A DNA stretch of 32,905 nt from Pseudomonadota bacterium (GCA_018241405.1 JAFEDY010000052.1:1-32905), one strand, 5' to 3'. Counted from the stretch's first letter, positions 8,352-17,163 are shown. Numbers and translations are program-made. Notes: generated by a model from the sequence alone, not told the origin.

Positions 8352-10247
8352 ATGGCCACTGCGTACGCCGATTTTTATCGCCGCTCCATCGATGAGCGTG
8401 ATGCCTTCTGGGCCGAGCAGGCCCGCCTGATCGACTGGCACCAACCACCGCAGGTCGTCTGCGATTACAGCAATCCCCCGTTTGCGCGCTGGTTTGCCGG
8501 CGGCACCACCAATCTGTGCCACAACGCCGTGGACCGGCACCTTGCCGCGCGTGCGCAGCAAAACGCCCTGGTGGCCATTTCCACCGAGACGGACACCGAG
8601 CGTGCCTACAGTTACGCCGAGCTGCACCAGGAGGTGCAGCGCATGGCGGCGGTGCTGCAATCGCTGGGCGTCAAGCAGGGCGACCGCGTGCTGGTCTACA
8701 TGCCCATGATCGCCGAGGCTGCCTTTGCCATGCTGGCCTGCGCGCGCATCGGCGCCATCCATTCGGTGGTGTTTGGCGGCTTTGCTTCGACGTCGCTGGC
8801 TTCGCGCATCGAGGATGCCGAACCGGTGGTGATCGTGAGCGCCGACGCAGGTTCGCGCGCCGGTAAGGTCGTGCCCTACAAGCCGCTGCTGGACGAGGCC
8901 ATCGAGCTGTCGGCGCACAAGCCCGCCGCTGTGCTGATGGTGGACCGCGGCCTGGCCCCCGCCAGCATGCGCGCCGGGCGCGACCACGACTGGTCGGCGT
9001 TGCGCAACCAGCACCTCAATGCCCAGGTGCCCTGCGTGTGGGTCGAATCCACCCACCCCAGCTACACCCTGTACACCAGCGGCACCACGGGCAAACCCAA
9101 GGGCGTGCAGCGCGACACCGGCGGCTACACGGTGGCGCTGGCGGCCAGCATGCGCCACATCTTCGACGCCAAGGCGGGCGAGGTGTACTTCAGCACCAGT
9201 GACATCGGCTGGGTGGTGGGCCACAGCTACATCGTCTACGGCCCGCTGCTGGCGGGCATGACCACCATCTTCTACGAAGGCCTGCCGATCCGTCCCGACG
9301 CCGGCATCTGGTGGAGCATCGTAGAGAAGTACCAGGTCACGCACATGTTCTCGGCGCCCACGGCCGTGCGCGTGCTGAAAAAGCAGGACCCGGAATACCT
9401 GACCAAGTACGACCTCAAGAGCCTCAAGGCCCTGTGGCTGGCCGGCGAGCCGCTCGATGAACCCACGGCGCAGTGGATCAGTGGCGCGCTGAATGTGCCC
9501 ATCATCGACAACTACTGGCAGACCGAGACCGGCTGGCCCATCCTTACGCTGTGCAACGGCGTCGAGCGGCAGGGCGCCCGCTTTGGCAGCCCGGGCAAGG
9601 CCGTGTATGGCTACAACGTCAAGCTCATTGATGAGAGCACGGGCGAGGAGCTGACCGCACCCAACCAGAAGGGCGTGGTGGCCATCGAAGGCCCGCTGCC
9701 CCCCGGATGCCTGCAGACCGTGTGGCGCGACGACGAGCGCTTCGTCAGCACCTACTGGAAGAGCATCCCCGGCCGCATGGTCTACAGCACTTTCGACTGG
9801 GGCATACGTGACGCCGACGGCTACTACTTCATCCTGGGCCGCACCGACGACGTGATCAACGTCGCCGGCCACCGCCTGGGCACGCGCGAGATCGAGGAAT
9901 GCATCGCCGGCCACCCCAACATCGCCGAGGTGGCCGTGGTCGGTGTGGCCGATCAGCTCAAGGGCCAGGTGGCCATGGCCTTCGCCGTGCCGCGTGATTC
10001 CTCGGGCCTGGTGGACAATGCCGCGCGCCTGAAGTTTGAGGGCGAGGTCATGAAGCAGGTGGACGCGCAACTGGGCGCCGTGGCCCGCCCGGCGCGTGTG
10101 ATCTTTGTGAATCTGCTGCCCAAGACCCGCAGCGGCAAGCTGCTGCGCCGCGCCCTGCAGGCCGTGGCCGAGCGCCGAGACACCGGCGACCTGACCACCA
10201 TGGAAGACCCGGTGGCGCTGCAGCAGATCAAGGAGCTGCTGGGCTGA
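8352..10247 (+). CDS. prpE: Propionate-CoA ligase
   Basis: Activates propionate (and probably acetate) to the acyl-CoA through an acyl-adenylate; cytosolic. At 631 residues it has PrpE length. The N-terminal ACAS_N part (YADFYRRSIDERDAFW) is followed by the AMP-binding core with YTLYTSGTTGKPKGVQRDTGG (from about residue 238). The late motif DNYWQTETGWPI and the C-terminal catalytic lysine in PKTRSGKLLRRAL (K596) are also present. The phrase NLCHNAVDRHL and the VQRDTGGY context distinguish PrpE from Acs. An AAGGAGA site precedes the ATG by about 7 bases. It stands alone, with no 2-methylcitrate genes nearby, and is followed by a terminator hairpin. Propionyl-CoA is also the product of the mmsA gene 3 kb away. 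Confidence 0.93.
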   Translation: MATAYADFYRRSIDERDAFWAEQARLIDWHQPPQVVCDYSNPPFARWFAGGTTNLCHNAVDRHLAARAQQNALVAISTETDTERAYSYAELHQEVQRMAAVLQSLGVKQGDRVLVYMPMIAEAAFAMLACARIGAIHSVVFGGFASTSLASRIEDAEPVVIVSADAGSRAGKVVPYKPLLDEAIELSAHKPAAVLMVDRGLAPASMRAGRDHDWSALRNQHLNAQVPCVWVESTHPSYTLYTSGTTGKPKGVQRDTGGYTVALAASMRHIFDAKAGEVYFSTSDIGWVVGHSYIVYGPLLAGMTTIFYEGLPIRPDAGIWWSIVEKYQVTHMFSAPTAVRVLKKQDPEYLTKYDLKSLKALWLAGEPLDEPTAQWISGALNVPIIDNYWQTETGWPILTLCNGVERQGARFGSPGKAVYGYNVKLIDESTGEELTAPNQKGVVAIEGPLPPGCLQTVWRDDERFVSTYWKSIPGRMVYSTFDWGIRDADGYYFILGRTDDVINVAGHRLGTREIEECIAGHPNIAEVAVVGVADQLKGQVAMAFAVPRDSSGLVDNAARLKFEGEVMKQVDAQLGAVARPARVIFVNLLPKTRSGKLLRRALQAVAERRDTGDLTTMEDPVALQQIKELLG

Positions 10248-10273
10248 TCGGCCCATGTAGCTTTTTATTTGAT

Positions 10274-10313
10274 AGCACCCGGCGCTTGGTGTACGGGCGC
10301 TGGGTGCTTTTTT
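10274..10313 (+). terminator. Intrinsic terminator after prpE
   Basis: AGCACCCGGCGC (10274-10285) pairs with GCGCTGGGTGCT (10297-10308) across an 11-base loop, with one G-T pair, and is followed by a run of six Ts (10308-10313). This is a classical rho-independent terminator for prpE. The preceding TAGCTTTTTATTTGATAGC also matches the dispersed intergenic element type seen elsewhere. The T run reaches the stop codon of the convergent MinD-like gene, so the structure may serve both directions weakly. Confidence 0.75.
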
Positions 10314-11184
10314 ACCGATTGCTTGCGGGTTTCAGCAGCGTGGTCTCAAGCTTGTTGGCCAGCTGCGCCACGGCCAGCGCCGCGGGGCAGCCGGGCATTT
10401 GCTGCATCAGCAGCTGGCGGCGCATCACGGCCTCGCGTACCGATGGGTCGGCCGGGATGTCGCCCATGTGGATCAGGCGCATGGGCCGGCCCGAGTCGGT
10501 GGTTACGAAGCGGTCCAGCACCTGCTGCAGCTGGCCGGTGATGGCGCGGCCGTCGCCAGCGCGCGCAGCCTGGTTCACCACCATGTGCACATGCTGGCGC
10601 TTTTGCTGGGTGGTCAGCACCTTGATGGCGGCATAGGCGTCGGTGAGCGAGGTGGGTTCGGGCGTGGCCACGATCAGCACCTCATGCGCCAGGGATACGG
10701 AAAACAGCACCACGTCGGAGATGCCGGCACCGGTGTCCAGCAGCACCACGTCGTAGTGCGGCGCCAGTGTCTGAATGACGTTGAAGAACTCGTTGCGCAC
10801 CTCGGGCGTCAGGCGCGAATACTCGACCATGCCCGAGCCCGCAAGAACCACCGAGAAACCACCGGGGGCCTTGATCACGGCCTCATCCAGTTTGGCCTTG
10901 CCGGTGAACACGTCGTGCAGCGTGGTCTTGGGGTGCAGGTTCAGCACCACGTCCAGGTTGGCCAGGCCCAGGTCGGCGTCCAGCACCAGCACACGCAAGC
11001 CGCGGCGCGTGAGCGCGGCGGCCAGGTTGGCCGATACGAAGGTCTTGCCCACGCCGCCCTTGCCGCTGGTGACGGCAATGATGCGAGCGTCGAGTGGCGC
11101 CATGGCTGCGGGCGTGGCGGGGGCGGCCGGAGCGGTGGCGCCGGCGGCTGCGGGTGTCGGTTGTGCGGACAGCGCGTCGTTCAT
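10312..11184 (-). CDS. MinD/FlhG-like deviant-Walker ATPase
   Basis: A 290-residue ParA/MinD-superfamily ATPase. After an Ala/Pro-rich, probably disordered N-terminus (residues 1-30) come the deviant Walker A SGKGGVGKT (40-48), switch I LDADLGLANLDVVL (68-81) and switch II LLDTGAGISDVVL. FlhG-type features follow: the SGMVEYSRLT stretch, EPTSLTDAYAAIKVL and VNQAARAGDGRAI. The N-terminal FlhG activation helix (DQAxGLR) is not present, and no flagellar genes are nearby. The partner to be localised is therefore open. Start ATG 11184 lies 10 bp after the stop of the upstream diguanylate cyclase gene, which suggests one operon. Such ATPases place proteins at poles or control assembly number; a link to c-di-GMP signalling is inference. 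Confidence 0.85.
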   Translation of the reverse strand: MNDALSAQPTPAAAGATAPAAPATPAAMAPLDARIIAVTSGKGGVGKTFVSANLAAALTRRGLRVLVLDADLGLANLDVVLNLHPKTTLHDVFTGKAKLDEAVIKAPGGFSVVLAGSGMVEYSRLTPEVRNEFFNVIQTLAPHYDVVLLDTGAGISDVVLFSVSLAHEVLIVATPEPTSLTDAYAAIKVLTTQQKRQHVHMVVNQAARAGDGRAITGQLQQVLDRFVTTDSGRPMRLIHMGDIPADPSVREAVMRRQLLMQQMPGCPAALAVAQLANKLETTLLKPASNR

Positions 11185-11194
11185 CTCTGGGCTT

Positions 11195-11980
11195 TCAATA
11201 GGCGCTGCTGGTGGGGGCGTCCAGGGGCGGGGGCAGTTGGCCCCAATCCGTGGGGACGTTGAGCGGGCCGAACAACAAGCTCTTTTCCTCCGCGCTCACG
11301 CTGCTGTCGGGTTGGTCTTCGATGCTGACCCGGTTGCGGCCGGCCAGCTTGGCTTTGTACAGCTCGGCGTCGGCGCGATCGGTCCACAGCGCTGTTGTGC
11401 TGCGAATCCATTGCAGCGCAAAGGCGCCGCCTATGCTGACGGAGACGTTCAAGGTGAGCGTCGGGGAAACATGCACCGGCGTGGATTCGATGGCGCGACG
11501 CACGCGTTCGGCGACCACGCGACCAAAGGCGAACTGGCACGACGGCAACACGATGGCGAATTCTTCGCCGCCATAGCGGGACACGGTGTCCATGGGCCGC
11601 ACGCAGGATTCGAGTGTGCGCGCAACCGATTGCAGCACGATGTCGCCGGCCAGGTGGCCGTGCGTGTCATTGACCTTCTTGAAATGATCGATGTCAAGCA
11701 TGAGCAGCAACGCCGCCTCACCCGAACGGGCAACGCGGTCGAGTTCGCGCTCAAGCACCGCATGCACATGGCGCCGGTTGGGCAGGCCGGTGAGGGGATC
11801 CTTCAGGGAAAGCTCGCAGAGCCCATCGATCAGGCTTTGCAGGTACTGCGCCGGTGATTGTTCATGCAGCGCCTTCTCGGAGCCCAGCGACCGCGCCACC
11901 AGCGCATGCGCCGTGGCCAGTTTCAGGTCACGCAGACGTATGGAGGCGGAGGACGCGGTGTCGGTCACAAAATGAAACAA
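11195..11980 (-). CDS. Soluble diguanylate cyclase (GGDEF protein)
   Basis: Makes cyclic di-GMP from two GTP. Residues 1-50 are a short helical N-terminus with no recognised sensor domain. The GGDEF domain runs from DPLTGLPNRR (61-70) through MLDIDHFKKVNDTHGHLAGD to RYGGEEFAIVLP, with the active-site GGEEF at 137-141. An RPMD inhibitory I-site lies exactly five residues before it (128-131), so product inhibition is expected. A typical late motif SIGGAFALQ also appears. No ATG fits the frame: TTG (11980) or GTG (11968) must start it, and neither has a clear ribosome site, so the exact N-terminus is uncertain. It is followed after 10 bp by the MinD-like ATPase gene. Confidence 0.88.
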   Translation of the reverse strand: MFHFVTDTASSASIRLRDLKLATAHALVARSLGSEKALHEQSPAQYLQSLIDGLCELSLKDPLTGLPNRRHVHAVLERELDRVARSGEAALLLMLDIDHFKKVNDTHGHLAGDIVLQSVARTLESCVRPMDTVSRYGGEEFAIVLPSCQFAFGRVVAERVRRAIESTPVHVSPTLTLNVSVSIGGAFALQWIRSTTALWTDRADAELYKAKLAGRNRVSIEDQPDSSVSAEEKSLLFGPLNVPTDWGQLPPPLDAPTSSAY

Positions 11981-12004
11981 ACTGGCTTTTGCCGATTCTA
12001 GCAG

Positions 12005-13735
12005 CTATGGCTTGGTTGACTGTGCTGGGGTATCTCCGTCGTCCGCGCCATGTGCGGGCTCCGCCGCGGCGGCAGTCCGCTGCAGTGCGGCTATCGCCTC
12101 CGCGTCGGTGCGGTAGGTCATGAAGTTGGGGCCATGCACCAAGGCACCGGCGCTCTCCAGCGTGTGCTGCAAGGGTAGTTTGATGCCTGCCACATGCAGC
12201 ATGCCGCCGTGGCTTTGCAGCAACGCGCGCAGGCGCATGAAGGCCTCAACGCCTGTCACGTCGATACGGTTGATGGGCTGAGCGAACAGGCACAGGTGCC
12301 GGGTGTCGGGGTGCTGGGCCAGTTCATCGGCCACGCGGCGCTCCAGTGCGTTGGCAGAGGCAAAGTCAAGCTCCGCGTCCATGCGCAGCGCCAGCGCCTG
12401 CGGCGCCAGCGGGGCGATCTGCCACAGATGGCGGTCGCGCAGGCTGCCGTCGGGGTGCAGGCCCACCTCGATGATGCGCGGGTGCAGGCGCTGGTACAGA
12501 AAATGGCTCAGGTTCATCAGCAGGCCGACCAGCACGCCCCAGTAAAGGCGCGGCGCGGTCGCCAGCGTGATACCGAAGGTCGCCAGGCCGATCACCGTCT
12601 CCACGTGCGAGATGCGCCACAGCCTGAGCATGGTGCGGGGCTTGATCAGGTTGGTGATGGCCGCCACCACCACCGCGGCCAGCACCGACTGCGGAACATG
12701 GTAGAGCGCAGGCGTGAGCCACAGCAGGGTGGCCAGCACCAGCAGCAGCGCAAACAGCGTGGCCCAGCCGGTCTTGGCGCCTGCGTACAGGTTGATGGCG
12801 GAGCGCGAAAACGAGGCGCTGGTGGCGAAGCTGCCACACAGGCCCGAGCTGATCTTGGCCATGCCGTGGGCGATCAGGTCCTGGTTCTCGTTCCAGCGCG
12901 TGCCGCCCTGCTGGTGGTCCACCTTGGCGCTGGACGCCGTTTCCAGAAAGCTGACCAGGGTGATGACCATCACCGGCATTACCAGGGCGCCCAGGTCGTC
13001 CCAAGACAGCCAGCCGGGCAGGTACAGTGAGGGCAGGCCCGACGGCAGGTGGCCGATCACGGCGCCGTCGGCATCCGCGTAGCCAATGCCCCAGCTGGTG
13101 AACGCCGCCAGCGAGATGACCACGATCGCCGCCGGAAAGTTCGAGCCCCAGCGCTTGGCAATCACCAGCAGAGCCAGGCTGCCGAGGCCAAAGCCCAGTG
13201 CGGTGAAGTCGAAATGGTGCAGCGAGGGGCTCGTTGCCAGTGCATGCCAGCCCGTGCGCAGGCCGAGCAGGGCGGGTAGCTGCGACGCGAGGATCAGCAG
13301 CGCCGCGGCCTGCGTGAAGCCGTTGAGAACGGGCGAAGTCACCAGGTTGAGCAGCCAGCCAAAGCGCACTATGCCCAGCGTAAGCTGCAGCAGCCCCGAC
13401 AGCAGCGCCATCCACACCGCCAGCGCCACCCAATCGGCGCTGCCGGGCTCGGCCATGCCGGTGAGTGATGCGCCTATGAGCAAGCTACTTAACGCAGTGG
13501 GCCCCACGCCCAGGCGCGTTGACGAGCTCCAGAGCACGGCCACGAGGGCTGGGACCAGCGAGGCGTAGATGCCGGTAATCAGCGGCATGCCGGCGAGCGC
13601 TGCATAGGCCACTCCCTGGGGCACCAGCATCAGTCCGACGGTCATGCCGGCCCAGAACTCCCCTTGCAGCAGGGCAGTGGTGGGGCGCGGCCAGGCCAGG
13701 AAGGGGAACAGGCGGTGCAACAGGCGTGTGGGCAT
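12005..13735 (-). CDS. SulP-family anion transporter with STAS domain
   Basis: A 576-residue inner-membrane transporter of the SulP (SLC26) family, for sulfate, bicarbonate or another inorganic or organic anion. The family opening FWAGMTVGLMLVPQGVAYAALAGMPLITGIYASLVP is at about residues 28-63. Roughly ten to twelve hydrophobic segments follow, with SFLETASSAKVDHQQGG and the ENQDLIAHGMAKISSGLCGSFATSASFSRSAIN region in the core. A cytoplasmic STAS domain lies after about residue 435, with the phrase INRIDVTGVEAFMRLRALL. The last 30 residues are acidic and Ala-rich. No carbonic-anhydrase neighbour or fusion is present, so the substrate is not indicated. The 25-bp gap after its stop leads to the start of the GGDEF gene. 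Confidence 0.92.
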   Translation of the reverse strand: MPTRLLHRLFPFLAWPRPTTALLQGEFWAGMTVGLMLVPQGVAYAALAGMPLITGIYASLVPALVAVLWSSSTRLGVGPTALSSLLIGASLTGMAEPGSADWVALAVWMALLSGLLQLTLGIVRFGWLLNLVTSPVLNGFTQAAALLILASQLPALLGLRTGWHALATSPSLHHFDFTALGFGLGSLALLVIAKRWGSNFPAAIVVISLAAFTSWGIGYADADGAVIGHLPSGLPSLYLPGWLSWDDLGALVMPVMVITLVSFLETASSAKVDHQQGGTRWNENQDLIAHGMAKISSGLCGSFATSASFSRSAINLYAGAKTGWATLFALLLVLATLLWLTPALYHVPQSVLAAVVVAAITNLIKPRTMLRLWRISHVETVIGLATFGITLATAPRLYWGVLVGLLMNLSHFLYQRLHPRIIEVGLHPDGSLRDRHLWQIAPLAPQALALRMDAELDFASANALERRVADELAQHPDTRHLCLFAQPINRIDVTGVEAFMRLRALLQSHGGMLHVAGIKLPLQHTLESAGALVHGPNFMTYRTDAEAIAALQRTAAAAEPAHGADDGDTPAQSTKP

Positions 13736-13863
13736 AGGAATGTGATTGTGGGGCCAGCGGGAACCGCTGTTGTCCTACTGCAATTTCAGCCCTCTCCGAC
13801 CGGCGGCTTGGAGGTGCTCTGCCCTACAGTGGGACTCGATTTCGATACATCGGAGAGTTGAGT

Positions 13864-14322
13864 ATGCACAGAACACCTTCCATGCCCCAGCCCTTGCGTT
13901 GGACCTCCCTGGCCGCGGCGTTGGTCGTGACTCTGGGACTGAACGCATGCAACAAGACCGAGGAGCGCACGACGGGCCAGCGCGTGGATGAGGCGATCAG
14001 CAAGACCGAGCAGGCGGCACAGGAGGCCAAGCAAAAGGCGGTGACCGCCGCCGGCGAAGTGAGTGATGCCACGCGCCGCGCCGCGTCCGACGCGGCCGCC
14101 CTGGTCGATGACGCCGCCATCACCACCAAGGTCAAGGCCGGCCTGGCGCAGGACATGGACCTGAGCGCACTCAAGATCGACGTAGGCACCAGCGCCGGCG
14201 TGGTCACGCTCAGCGGCCCGGTGAAGTCGGAACAGGCGCGCGAGCGTGCCGGCCAGATCGCACAAGGCGTCTCGGGCGTGAGTTCGGTCGTGAACAAGCT
14301 CACCGTGTCCAGCGGCAGCTAA
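13864..14322 (+). CDS. BON-domain lipoprotein
   Basis: A 152-residue envelope protein. The N-terminus is a lipoprotein signal, with a hydrophobic segment SLAAALVVTLGLNAC and a likely lipidated Cys29; the N at -2 is a slightly weak lipobox. A long Ala/Glu/Lys-rich helical stretch (about 35-80, SKTEQAAQEAKQKAVTAA) follows. One BON domain covers about 80-150, with DDAAITTKVKAGL, GVVTLSGPVKSEQARERA and GVSSVVNKL. BON proteins such as OsmY support envelope stability or membrane binding under stress. The ATG at 13864 is preferred to the in-frame TTG at 13858 because GGAGAG sits 6-12 bases before it. metC begins 9 bp downstream and is probably co-transcribed. Divergent from the SulP gene across 128 bp. 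Confidence 0.85.
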   Translation: MHRTPSMPQPLRWTSLAAALVVTLGLNACNKTEERTTGQRVDEAISKTEQAAQEAKQKAVTAAGEVSDATRRAASDAAALVDDAAITTKVKAGLAQDMDLSALKIDVGTSAGVVTLSGPVKSEQARERAGQIAQGVSGVSSVVNKLTVSSGS

Positions 14323-14331
14323 CATGGGCGC

Positions 14332-15561
14332 ATGACTCAACCATTCGCCCCTGACCTGCGCACCCGCCTCATCCACCACGATTATCGTCCGCCCGCGGGT
14401 TTCGAGGCGCCGCAGCCGGCGGTGCACAAGGCGTCCACCGTCATCTTTCCGAACGTGGCCGCCCTGCGCGCGCGTGAATGGAAGGACAAGAGCAGCTACA
14501 CCTACGGCCTGCACGGCACGCCCACCACCTACCAGCTCGAAGAGCGCCTGGCGACGCTGGAGGGCGGCGTGCAATGCCTGCTGGTGCCCAGCGGCCTGGC
14601 GGCCATTGCCACCGTGTCGCTGGCCCTGCTGCGCCAGGGCGACGAGGTGCTGATACCGGACAACGCCTATGGCCCGAACAAGGCCCTGGCCGAGGTGGAG
14701 TTGCACCACTACGGCATCAGGCACCAGGTCTATGACCCGTTGGACCCGGCCGACCTGTCTGCCAAGATCAGCGACGCCACGCGGCTCGTGTGGCTGGAGG
14801 CGCCGGGTTCGGTGACGCTGGAGTTCCCCGATCTGCCCGAGCAGGTGCGTATTTGCCGTGCCCGCGGCGTAACCACCGCGCTGGACAACACCTGGGGCGC
14901 GGGTCTGGCCTTCGCGCCGTTTGACCTCCTGGGCGATGGCAGCCTGGGTGTGGACATCAGCGTCCATGCCCTCACCAAATACCCCAGCGGCGGCGGCGAT
15001 GTGCTCATGGGCAGCATCACCACGCGCGACGAGCCGCTGCACCTGAAGATGAAGCTGACCCACATGCGCCTGGGCCTGGGTGTGGGCGCCAACGATGTCG
15101 AAGCGGTGCTGCGCTCCCTGCCCAGCATGGCGCTGCGCTACCGTGCGCACGACATGGCGGCACGCGCCCTGGCGCAATGGATGGGCGCCCAGGCGCCGGT
15201 GGCGCAGGTGCTGCACCCGGCGCTGCCCGGCGCGCCGGGACATGCACACTGGCGCGCCCTGTGCGGCAATGCAGGTGGCCCCGAGGGCGCGGCGGCCGGC
15301 CTGTTCAGCGTGGTTGTGGACGCACGCCACACGCAGGACCAGGTGGATGCGTTCTGCGATGCGCTGCGCCTGTTCAAGATCGGCTACAGCTGGGGCGGAC
15401 CGATGAGCCTGGTCGTGCCCTATGACCTGGCGAGCATGCGCGAGCGCGCCACGCCACACCTGAAGACCGGCACGGTGGTGCGCTTCGCCGTGGGGCTGGA
15501 GGCCGCCGAGGACCTGCGCCAGGACCTGGCCCAGGCCATGGAGCACGCCTTCGCCGGTTGA
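14332..15561 (+). CDS. metC: Cystathionine beta-lyase
   Basis: PLP-dependent C-S lyase that cleaves cystathionine to homocysteine, pyruvate and ammonia. The 409 residues carry the Cys/Met-metabolism PLP fold. Visible are SSYTYGLHGTPTTYQLEERL with the tyrosine motif (54-73), LVPSGLAAIATV (84-95), the PLP-ring Asp in TTALDNTWGAG (D185) and the Schiff-base lysine in SVHALTKYPSGGGD (K216). The YGLHGTPT and SVHALTKYPSGGGDVLMG wording is typical of proteobacterial MetC rather than MetB. It starts 9 bp after the BON lipoprotein gene. Cystathionine gamma-lyase activity or general cysteine desulfhydrase activity is possible as a side reaction. Confidence 0.88.
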   Translation: MTQPFAPDLRTRLIHHDYRPPAGFEAPQPAVHKASTVIFPNVAALRAREWKDKSSYTYGLHGTPTTYQLEERLATLEGGVQCLLVPSGLAAIATVSLALLRQGDEVLIPDNAYGPNKALAEVELHHYGIRHQVYDPLDPADLSAKISDATRLVWLEAPGSVTLEFPDLPEQVRICRARGVTTALDNTWGAGLAFAPFDLLGDGSLGVDISVHALTKYPSGGGDVLMGSITTRDEPLHLKMKLTHMRLGLGVGANDVEAVLRSLPSMALRYRAHDMAARALAQWMGAQAPVAQVLHPALPGAPGHAHWRALCGNAGGPEGAAAGLFSVVVDARHTQDQVDAFCDALRLFKIGYSWGGPMSLVVPYDLASMRERATPHLKTGTVVRFAVGLEAAEDLRQDLAQAMEHAFAG

Positions 15562-15666
15562 CGGGTCGCCGCTGCTGGTGGCGGCAGGGGTGGTGATTTC
15601 CTTGATGGCCGGCAAGGCACGCACTCGGTAAGGTGGGCGTATCTTCCGCTTCCCCAACTCGTTGCC

Positions 15667-16482
15667 ATGACCGATTCCCCCGCGCCCGCGCCCAGCAGTT
15701 CCGCCCAGCCACCGCTGGTGCTCACCCCCCTGGGGTGGGCGGATCCGTTTCGCTGGCTCGCCAAGGGCCTGCGCGACTTGGTGGCGGCGCCGGGCATTGC
15801 GCTGTTTTATGGCGGCTGCTTCTGGCTCATGGCGCTGGTGCTGGGCTGGGTGTTCCGTGCCAGTCCCGAATACACCATGTCGCTGGTCAGCGGCTGCCTG
15901 CTTGTGGGGCCGTTCCTGGCCATGGGGCTGTACGAAACCAGCCGCCGGCGCGAGGCCGGCCTGCCTCCACAGCTGGGCGCCTCCATCACCTGCTGGGACA
16001 GTCACATGGGCAGCATGGCCATGCTGGTGCTGGTGCTGGTCGTGCTGGAGCTGCTGTGGGGCCGCGCATCATTGGTGGTATTTGCCGTGTTCTTCAACAC
16101 CGGCATGCCGTCCACTACGGGCGTGCTGCAGGCCATCTTCAATCCCAGCAACTGGCAGTTCGTCGTCGTCTACCTGCTGGTGGGCGGCGTGTTCGCGGCC
16201 CTGGTGTATTCCAGCACGGTGGTGTCCATACCCATGATCCTGGACCGCGACACCGATGCGTTGACCGCCGGCCTGGCGAGCATGCGTGTGGTGCTGGAAA
16301 ACCCCGGCGTGATGCTGCTGTGGGGCGCGCTCATCACCGTGCCCGTGGTGCTGGCGCTGTGGTGGACCTGGGGCGCGGCCCTGGTGGTGGTGGGCCCGGT
16401 GCTGGGCCACGCCAGCTGGCATGCCTACCGTGCGGCCGTGGCAGCGCCTTCCACGACGGTGCCTCCCCAGGCCGATACCTGA
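15667..16482 (+). CDS. DUF2189 integral membrane protein
   Basis: A 271-residue inner-membrane protein of the DUF2189 family, with no known biochemical role. After a Pro/Ala/Ser-rich N-terminus (1-20) comes the family motif DPFRWLAKGLRDL (29-41). Six hydrophobic segments follow, including ALFYGGCFWLMALVLGWVF, SLVSGCLLVGPFLAMGLY, MLVLVLVVLELLW, VVVYLLVGGVFAAL and MLLWGALITVPVVLALWW. The phrase MILDRDTDALTAGLASMRVVLENPGVM is a strong family marker. The spacing of 105 bp from metC and the lack of partner genes leave its function open. The start at ATG 15667 is the only reasonable one. Confidence 0.85.
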   Translation: MTDSPAPAPSSSAQPPLVLTPLGWADPFRWLAKGLRDLVAAPGIALFYGGCFWLMALVLGWVFRASPEYTMSLVSGCLLVGPFLAMGLYETSRRREAGLPPQLGASITCWDSHMGSMAMLVLVLVVLELLWGRASLVVFAVFFNTGMPSTTGVLQAIFNPSNWQFVVVYLLVGGVFAALVYSSTVVSIPMILDRDTDALTAGLASMRVVLENPGVMLLWGALITVPVVLALWWTWGAALVVVGPVLGHASWHAYRAAVAAPSTTVPPQADT

Positions 16483-16491
16483 GCACCTGGC

Positions 16492-17145
16492 TCACAGCAG
16501 CTTGCGCAGCTGCGGCCAGACGTTGTCGAGCATGCGCGGATGCGCCTCGGCGCGCGGGTGGATGCGGTCGGGCTGGAACAGGGCCGCGGCATCGGGTGCG
16601 TCAGCCACCCCATGCAGCAGAAAGGGCACAAGGGGCACCTTGCGCTCGCGGGCCACGCTCTCGTACATGGCGGCAAAGCGCCGGCCATAGTCGGCACCGT
16701 AGTTGGGCGGCATCTGCATGCCTACCAGCAGCACGCGTGCGCCGGCGTGTTGCGCCTGCTCCGCCATCCACGCCAGGTTGTCCTGGGTATTGGCCAGCGG
16801 CAGGCCGCGCAGTGCATCGTTGGCGCCCAGCTCAATGACCACCAGCGTTGGATTGTGCTGCCTGAGCAGGGCCGGCAGGCGCGCCCGACCGCCGGCCGTG
16901 GTGTCGCCGCTGACGCTGGCGTTGATCACCGTGGCGTTGGTCTTTTGCTGCGCCAGGCGCTTTTCCAGCAACGCCACCCAGCCGCTGCCGCGCGGCAGGC
17001 CATATTCGGCGCTCAGTGAGTCGCCTACCACCAGGATCACAGGCGTCTTGGGGGCCGCCTTGGCGTCCTGCCGCGCCAGCGCGGGGGCGGTGCCCACGAG
17101 CGCCAGGGCAGCGGCCACGATAAAGTCACGCCGAAACACACGCAT
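16492..17145 (-). CDS. TesA-like GDSL esterase / lysophospholipase
   Basis: A 217-residue periplasmic SGNH hydrolase acting on thioesters, aryl esters or lysophospholipids. The signal peptide occupies residues 1-25 (FIVAAALALVGTAPALA). All four SGNH blocks are visible: ILVVGDSLSAEYG (catalytic S43), NASVSGDTTAGG (G80), VIELGANDALRGL (N109) and the late PDRIHPRAEAH (D193/H196). The start at 17145 is chosen because it gives the signal peptide; an open frame running on to 17823 lies antisense to the ABC gene. It is divergent from the ABC ATPase gene with only 18 bp between start codons, the tesA/ybbA arrangement known from many proteobacteria. Confidence 0.9.
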   Translation of the reverse strand: MRVFRRDFIVAAALALVGTAPALARQDAKAAPKTPVILVVGDSLSAEYGLPRGSGWVALLEKRLAQQKTNATVINASVSGDTTAGGRARLPALLRQHNPTLVVIELGANDALRGLPLANTQDNLAWMAEQAQHAGARVLLVGMQMPPNYGADYGRRFAAMYESVARERKVPLVPFLLHGVADAPDAAALFQPDRIHPRAEAHPRMLDNVWPQLRKLL

Positions 17146-17163
17146 CACTGTCGAGAACCTTTC

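Noticed and set aside
8316..10256. Long minus-strand open frame (646 codons) antisense to prpE
   Set aside because: A shadow of the prpE coding strand in high-GC DNA; composition is not protein-like.
10312..11184. Naming the ATPase flhG and assigning a flagellar role
   Set aside because: The activation helix is missing and there are no flagellar genes nearby; kept as MinD/FlhG-like.
13786..16005. Minus-strand open frame of 739 codons antisense to the BON lipoprotein, metC and DUF2189 genes
   Set aside because: Crosses three well-supported plus-strand genes and shows no family signature.
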